Shown here piece by piece: positions 59,950 to 64,000 of a stretch of 64,000 nt of DNA. The notes under the pieces were generated by a model, which had not been told where the DNA came from, made no database searches, and saw only the letters and a list, made by a program, of their open reading frames with translations. A program made the position numbers and the translations under genes. Source of the stretch: Gammaproteobacteria bacterium (GTDB lineage Bacteria > Pseudomonadota > Gammaproteobacteria > Steroidobacterales > Steroidobacteraceae); NCBI GenBank assembly GCA_028293765.1, contig JAQGOG010000058.1, positions 1-64,000 of the forward strand, given 5' to 3'. How positions within the stretch are numbered: the first letter of the stretch is position 1; each line of letters begins with the position of its first letter.

Positions 59950-60714
59950 TCAGTTCTGGGTCAGGCCGGCATCGACGACAAAATTCGCGCCGGTGCAGCC
60001 GCCACTCTCGTCCGAGCCGAGGAACAGCGCCATGCGCGCCACATGCTGTGCGGTCAGGCGGAATTTCAGCGCCTGCAGGGCTATGAACTCCGCATCGAGC
60101 TGCGGCGTCAGCCACAAGGTACGCTGGCGCTCGGTCAGAATCGCGCCCGGTACGATGCAGTTCACCCGAACTCCCGCCGGACCGAGCTCCCGGGCCAGCG
60201 TGCGGGTCAGCCCGTTGATTGCCGCCTTCGCGGTCGAATAGCCGGCCATGCCCGGTCGTCCGCGCATCCAGGACACCGAGCCCAACATGACGATCGAGCC
60301 GCCCCCGCGCTCCGCCATGCGCCCCGACACCGCCTGACTGGCGAAGAACTGATGATCGAGATTGAAAGCCAGCAGTCGCCGCCAGTCCGCCGGCTCTATC
60401 GTTGCGAGCGCCTGACGGTCGTCTTTGCCCGCGTTGTTGACCAGGACGCCGATGCCGTCGTGCGCCGCTTCAACCGCCGCGACGGCCGCTCGCAAGGCGT
60501 CGATATCGAGAAGGTCACATTCGATGAATCGGGCCCCGGTGCGCGCCGCCAGCGCCGAGCCGGACGCGACGTCGACATCGAGAAAGGCAACTTTCGCGCT
60601 CTGTTGCACGAATGCCTCGACCATTGCGGCGCCGAGTCCCGAAGCTCCGCCGGTGATGAGCACCGATCGGCCTTCGAGCGAGCGATAGCGGACAGTGTCG
60701 TATGGTGAAGTCAT
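59950..60714 (-). CDS. SDR dehydrogenase, probable sulfoquinovose 1-dehydrogenase
   Basis: The 254-residue short-chain dehydrogenase has the NAD(P) motif TGGASGLGAAM, the NNAG strand (LVNNAGKDD) and catalytic Ser with YSTAK. The Asp at the end of the second strand (FLDVDVA) suggests NAD preference. In Pseudomonas putida SQ1 an SDR oxidises sulfoquinovose to 6-deoxy-6-sulfogluconolactone. Here the lactonase, epimerase, aldolase and dehydratase genes are clustered with it. It ends the minus-strand arm, 11 bases after the lactonase. The substrate assignment is by context; galactose or arabinose 1-dehydrogenases look similar. Confidence 0.78.
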   Translation of the reverse strand: MTSPYDTVRYRSLEGRSVLITGGASGLGAAMVEAFVQQSAKVAFLDVDVASGSALAARTGARFIECDLLDIDALRAAVAAVEAAHDGIGVLVNNAGKDDRQALATIEPADWRRLLAFNLDHQFFASQAVSGRMAERGGGSIVMLGSVSWMRGRPGMAGYSTAKAAINGLTRTLARELGPAGVRVNCIVPGAILTERQRTLWLTPQLDAEFIALQALKFRLTAQHVARMALFLGSDESGGCTGANFVVDAGLTQN

Positions 60715-60725
60715 GCTGGCTCTCT

Positions 60726-61592
60726 TCAGACTTCCGGATCGAACAATGTGCCGGAAATCCCAGGCACGTCGACGCGCAGGGCGTAAAGCTCCCCTCCCCC
60801 GCCATCGCTCTTGTCGCGTGCCGTCGTAACGAAGACGGTCTTCATATCCGCTCCACCAAATGCGGGCATCGTCGGATTACGCGCGGGAACCGGGTATTCC
60901 CCAATCAGCCGGCCCGCGGCATCGTATCGCTGGATACGCGAGCCCTCGTAGAGCGACGTCCAATAGCACCCATCCACGTCAACGGCGGCTCCATCAGGAC
61001 GGCCGCGATCTGCAGTGGTCGACTCGAGGCGAACAAACACCCGGCGATTGGTGGCCGCGCCCGTGTCCAGATCATAGTCGTACCGATAGACCACGAAGCG
61101 CGGTGTATCCGAGTGATAGAGGGTGCGGCCGTCCGGAGAGAATGCCAGTCCGTTCGATGTCATCAGACCATCCGCCAACCGCGTGAGTCCGCGTCGATCG
61201 CAGCGGTACAGGCTCGCACACCCACCAGCTTTCGGCTCATCGACCGTACCGGCGAGGTAACGCCCCCGCGGATCCACCCGCCCGTCGTTGAACCGGTTCG
61301 TGAGGGGATTCTCGGGGTTACCAGCAACCTTGCGGACCTTCACCCCGTCCGCATCCAGCAGCCAGATTCCCGAGCGTAACCCAGCCACATAGCCGCCCCC
61401 CTTGGCCGGAGCGACGCAGCCGATGTCCTCATCGATGACAGCGACTTCGTGCCGGTTCGTCCGCGGATCGAACCGGTGCAGCCGGCGGCCGGTGATGTCG
61501 ACAAACAACAGTAGCCCCGCCTCCGACCACCAGACCGGCGACTCCCCCAGCGAGCAATGCGCGTCGAGGACGAGAGTAAAGCCAGCGCTCAA
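60726..61592 (-). CDS. SMP-30/gluconolactonase-type lactonase
   Basis: The start is a TTG at 61592 overlapping the epimerase stop (TTGA) with GGAGG seven bases before; the frame is open far upstream but only inside that gene. The 288-residue six-bladed propeller carries the metal ligands of regucalcin-type lactonases: Glu in LGESPVWW, Asn in TSNGLAFSPDG and Asp in RPDGAAVDVDG. It hydrolyses a sugar lactone; in this context the 6-deoxy-6-sulfogluconolactone made by the SDR enzyme is the likely substrate. Confidence 0.85.
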   Translation of the reverse strand: MSAGFTLVLDAHCSLGESPVWWSEAGLLLFVDITGRRLHRFDPRTNRHEVAVIDEDIGCVAPAKGGGYVAGLRSGIWLLDADGVKVRKVAGNPENPLTNRFNDGRVDPRGRYLAGTVDEPKAGGCASLYRCDRRGLTRLADGLMTSNGLAFSPDGRTLYHSDTPRFVVYRYDYDLDTGAATNRRVFVRLESTTADRGRPDGAAVDVDGCYWTSLYEGSRIQRYDAAGRLIGEYPVPARNPTMPAFGGADMKTVFVTTARDKSDGGGGELYALRVDVPGISGTLFDPEV

Positions 61593-62461
61593 GGGGTAGC
61601 CTCCGCGCCGAGCGTCATTGTGCCGGCGAGAGTGGCGCCAGGAGCAAGGATCGCGAGGCCCCCGCGGTTGATCGCATCGGCGCAGTGACTTACCGGCTCG
61701 ACAGCGAAGAAGTCCCGCCCTGCAGGTGTAAACACTCGTAAGGCCGAAAACACCGAACTCGCCGCGAGGAGCACTCGTAATCCCGGAGCCGCCATCGCTG
61801 CGCGGCCATCCCAGCCAAAGAAATCGTTGTCGAGATCCGCGGCACCTATTGCTCGGCCCCCGCCGTGATCCCACTCGCCGCCACTAACGCGCTCCGCTGG
61901 AAGCATGTCCGCACCGTTGCGCCAGGCGCCGTACGCCTTGAATGCGAGCGTCGCGCGGGGCCGCCGCGGAAACAATGGGTGCAGCCCGAGCCCGACAGGC
62001 GCGTCCGCGGAGCTGGTGTTAGTCACCGATAGGCTCACGACGAGCCCCTCGGGCCGGAGGACGTAGCGCTGGTGCGCGTCGAACTCAAAGGGCCAATCCA
62101 ACACGTTCTCGCCGTCCGGGCGGTGTTGAACCACGAGGTCGCAGGACCGGGCATCGGCACGCAGCACGTGCCATGGCCGGCGCCACCCGACGCCGTGCAG
62201 CGAATGAACGCTGTCCGGAAAATTCTCGCGTAGACAGTGGACTTTGCCCGCGAACCGGAACCGTCCCTGCGCAATCCTGTTGGCATAGGGAACGAGCGGA
62301 TAGCAGGCAGTGCGGCGCACGTCGCCGGCAGCCAGCGCGTCATCCGGCATCGACCGCAGAACGGCTTCGTCACCCAGACGCAGGGAGACGACCGAGCCAC
62401 CGATCTGCGGCGCGAGATCGGCCCTCCAGTCGTTCCACGCGATGGACAGTAGCGTCGTCAA
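61589..62461 (-). CDS. Aldose 1-epimerase family, probable sulfoquinovose mutarotase
   Basis: The 290-residue protein shows the galactose mutarotase fold: GGSVVSLRLG, YPLVPYANRIAQGRF, HSLHGVGWRRPW (conserved His), GLGLHPLFPRR (second His) and FFAVEPVSHCADAINR with the base Glu. Such enzymes interconvert sugar anomers and accompany sulfoquinovosidase, which releases the alpha anomer, in other clusters. The start is uncertain: the TTG at 62461 is the only codon that fits, 7 bases after the aldolase stop, without a good ribosome site. It is coupled to the lactonase by a 4-base overlap. Confidence 0.8.
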   Translation of the reverse strand: MTTLLSIAWNDWRADLAPQIGGSVVSLRLGDEAVLRSMPDDALAAGDVRRTACYPLVPYANRIAQGRFRFAGKVHCLRENFPDSVHSLHGVGWRRPWHVLRADARSCDLVVQHRPDGENVLDWPFEFDAHQRYVLRPEGLVVSLSVTNTSSADAPVGLGLHPLFPRRPRATLAFKAYGAWRNGADMLPAERVSGGEWDHGGGRAIGAADLDNDFFGWDGRAAMAAPGLRVLLAASSVFSALRVFTPAGRDFFAVEPVSHCADAINRGGLAILAPGATLAGTMTLGAEATP

Positions 62462-62468
62462 TTCTGGA

Positions 62469-63302
62469 TCAGTAAGCCGGGGCGGCGCTCGGCGCCGTGG
62501 GTGCTGCCGAGGCGCCGGCGGCTGCGAAGGCGGCGTTTCGTGCTCTGATGGCCGCCGCCCATTCCACGGCGCGTCCCGTCATCATGCCAACGTCCGACGC
62601 CACCGCGGCCCAATCGTACCCGTAGCTGAGAAAGCGACCGACCATGTCAGGGTTGCCGCCGACGATGCCGATCGACTTGCCGACCGTATGGGCCATTTGC
62701 GCGGCTTTGGCAATCAACGCCTGCACCTCCGGATGACCGACCTCGCCGATGCGACCCAGCGCCGCGGAGAGATCGCCCGGACCGACAAAAAGCGCATCGA
62801 CGCCCGGTACCGCTGCGATCTCGGCGAGCCGCTCGATGGCTTCGGGGGTTTCCAGTTGAATGACCACGGCGATTTCATCGTTTGCAGTTGTGAAATAATC
62901 GCCCGCCCGACCGTAGCGCGAGGCACGGTGAACTCCGGCCACCCCCCGCACGCCGTGAGGTGGATAGCGCGTATACGATACCGCTTCGCGAGCTTCCGCA
63001 GCCGACTGGATGAACGGGAACATCAGGTTGCGCGCGCCACCATCGAGGACGCGCTTCACCATGACCTGATCGTTCCACGCGAGCCGCACCACTGGTTCCG
63101 CAGGCGTGCCCGCAATTGCACGCAACATCGACACCGCTTCCGCGATATCGATCGGACTGTGCTCCATGTCCACGACCAGGAAGTCGAATCCGCACACACC
63201 CATGGCTTCGGCGACAGCTGGGGCGGCCGACATGACCCACGAGCCGAGCAGCGGTTGAGCAGGGGGTTGCGCGAGGCAGGCTTTGAAACGATTTGAGCTC
63301 AT
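62469..63302 (-). CDS. HpcH/HpaI class II aldolase, probable KDSG aldolase
   Basis: The 277-residue protein has the family blocks FDFLVVDMEHSP, VVRLAWNDQVMVKRVLDGGARNLMFPFIQ, VVIQLETPEAIERLAEIAAVPGVDALFVGPGDLSAALG and GKSIGIVGGNPD, with Arg, Glu and Asp metal-site residues of the HpaI aldolases. In the sulfo-ED pathway an enzyme of this class splits 2-keto-3,6-dideoxy-6-sulfogluconate into pyruvate and sulfolactaldehyde. A poly-Ala/Pro tail of about 20 residues ends the protein. It lies between the dehydratase (15 bases) and the epimerase (7 bases). Confidence 0.82.
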   Translation of the reverse strand: MSSNRFKACLAQPPAQPLLGSWVMSAAPAVAEAMGVCGFDFLVVDMEHSPIDIAEAVSMLRAIAGTPAEPVVRLAWNDQVMVKRVLDGGARNLMFPFIQSAAEAREAVSYTRYPPHGVRGVAGVHRASRYGRAGDYFTTANDEIAVVIQLETPEAIERLAEIAAVPGVDALFVGPGDLSAALGRIGEVGHPEVQALIAKAAQMAHTVGKSIGIVGGNPDMVGRFLSYGYDWAAVASDVGMMTGRAVEWAAAIRARNAAFAAAGASAAPTAPSAAPAY

Positions 63303-63317
63303 TGGTGCGGTCCCGGG

Positions 63318-64000
63318 TCAATAAATGGGCGGCTCGGGCGTCGGCGAGCGCCCGGCAAGGAAATCGAAGTCGCATCCTGCAGGCGCCTGGCCCACATGAG
63401 CCTGATAGAGCGCCGCATAGGATCGTCGGTACGGCGACACCGGTGGACGCCACTGCGCGCGGCGACGCTCGATCTCATCCGTGTCCACAAGCATATCCAA
63501 CCGCCCGCCCGCCACATCCAGGCGAATGCGATCGCCGGTACGGACCAGCGCCAGTGGCCCGCCGATCGCGGCTTCGGGTGCGGCGTGGACGACACAACAC
63601 CCGTAATGAGTGCCGCTCATGCGCGCGTCGGAAATGCGGACCATGTCGCGCACACCGCGGGCAAGCAGTTTCTTCGGGATCGGCAGATTGCCCCACTCCG
63701 GCATGCCCGGCGCGCCCACGGGACCGGCATTGCGCAACACGAGTACCGTGTTCTCGTCGATCTCGAGCGTTGGGTCATCGATGCGCGCCGACAGCTCGGC
63801 GTGGTCGTCGAACACGAGGGCCGGACCCTCGTGACACAGCAGCTGAGGGTCGGCCGCGCTCGATTTGAGGACAGCACCGTCCGGACAGAGATTCCCACGC
63901 AATACCACCAACGTGCGGCCGCCCGTAAGCGGAACGACAGGATTATCAAGCCCGCGGATCACATCGTCGTCGAAGCACTGCGCACCGGCAAGCGCCTCAC
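63318..64000 (-). CDS. IlvD/Edd family dehydratase, C-terminal part (cut by window edge)
   Basis: About 227 C-terminal residues are visible. They contain the family's C-terminal swivel domain: VVLRGNLCPDGAVLKSSAA, ARIDDPTLEIDENTVLVLRNAGPVGAPGMPEWGNLPIPKKLLARGVRDMVRISDARMSGTHYGCCVVHAAPEAAIGGPLALVRTGDRIRLDV. This fold covers dihydroxy-acid dehydratases and sugar-acid dehydratases; FeS ligands lie in the part outside the window. In the sulfo-ED pathway it would dehydrate 6-deoxy-6-sulfogluconate. It is the first visible gene of the minus-strand arm; the rest of the gene and possibly sulfolactaldehyde dehydrogenase should lie to the right. Confidence 0.85.
   Translation of the reverse strand, partial: EALAGAQCFDDDVIRGLDNPVVPLTGGRTLVVLRGNLCPDGAVLKSSAADPQLLCHEGPALVFDDHAELSARIDDPTLEIDENTVLVLRNAGPVGAPGMPEWGNLPIPKKLLARGVRDMVRISDARMSGTHYGCCVVHAAPEAAIGGPLALVRTGDRIRLDVAGGRLDMLVDTDEIERRRAQWRPPVSPYRRSYAALYQAHVGQAPAGCDFDFLAGRSPTPEPPIY

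Overview
The window looks like a chromosome segment of a GC-rich, free-living Gram-negative bacterium. Four TonB-dependent receptors, many Sec/Tat-exported proteins, PQQ-dehydrogenases with fused cytochrome c, a clade II catalase and a trans-acting borosin methyltransferase fit a gammaproteobacterium of the Steroidobacter/Nevskiales type. That placement is inferred from gene content, not shown by a marker gene. No rRNA, tRNA, CRISPR array or intact mobile element was seen. GTG and TTG starts are common, and at least eleven genes, mostly encoding exported or outer-membrane proteins, have a run of five or more G as Shine-Dalgarno sequence.

Layout. 1-187: the end of an antitoxin-like gene and a truncated VapC toxin. 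242-5751 (minus): ankyrin protein, DUF1552 protein and a di-CxxCH DUF1592-type protein in one operon. 5933-6868: a Tat-exported metallo-beta-lactamase-fold protein that has lost most metal ligands. 6985-13498 (minus): two tandem paralogous TonB-dependent receptors sharing a 41-bp upstream element. 13669-25947 (minus): a long co-directional locus of an outer-membrane receptor, a stilbene-cleaving-type carotenoid oxygenase, a triple SnoaL-esterase fusion, and repeated families of unknown function (three DUF6152, three GHWE(G/H)-type secreted proteins, two DUF6644-type membrane proteins). 26187-35590: two PQQ quinohemoproteins, a second carotenoid oxygenase, an aldehyde dehydrogenase, a DUF3237 protein and a carboxyvanillate-decarboxylase-like amidohydrolase. 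Together with the preceding locus this suggests oxidative breakdown of lignin-derived or other plant phenolic dimers.

37295-40850 (minus) holds the most distinctive system: a split borosin RiPP cluster. A peptide-backbone alpha-N-methyltransferase (40053-40850) is followed by two paralogous precursor-like small proteins with shared N-terminal domains and completely different tails, one of them a 45-residue Asp/Glu tract. A TPR-GGDEF diguanylate cyclase gene overlaps the last one. 40981-50387 is a more ordinary stretch: RidA, catalase HPII, DUF1214 protein, PhzF, ethanolamine ammonia-lyase EutBC, a GlsB/YeaQ protein and an S9 peptidase.

50535-64000 reads as a sulfoquinovose (plant sulfolipid sugar) locus: glycerol kinase, a broken glpD remnant, an Fe/2-oxoglutarate-type dioxygenase, an MFS transporter, a YihQ-like sulfoquinovosidase with conserved sulfonate-binding residues, a TonB-dependent receptor, a GntR regulator, and SDR dehydrogenase, SMP-30 lactonase, aldose epimerase, HpcH/HpaI aldolase and IlvD/Edd dehydratase. 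These match the enzyme classes of the sulfo-Entner-Doudoroff pathway. The dehydratase runs off the right edge, so the cluster continues.
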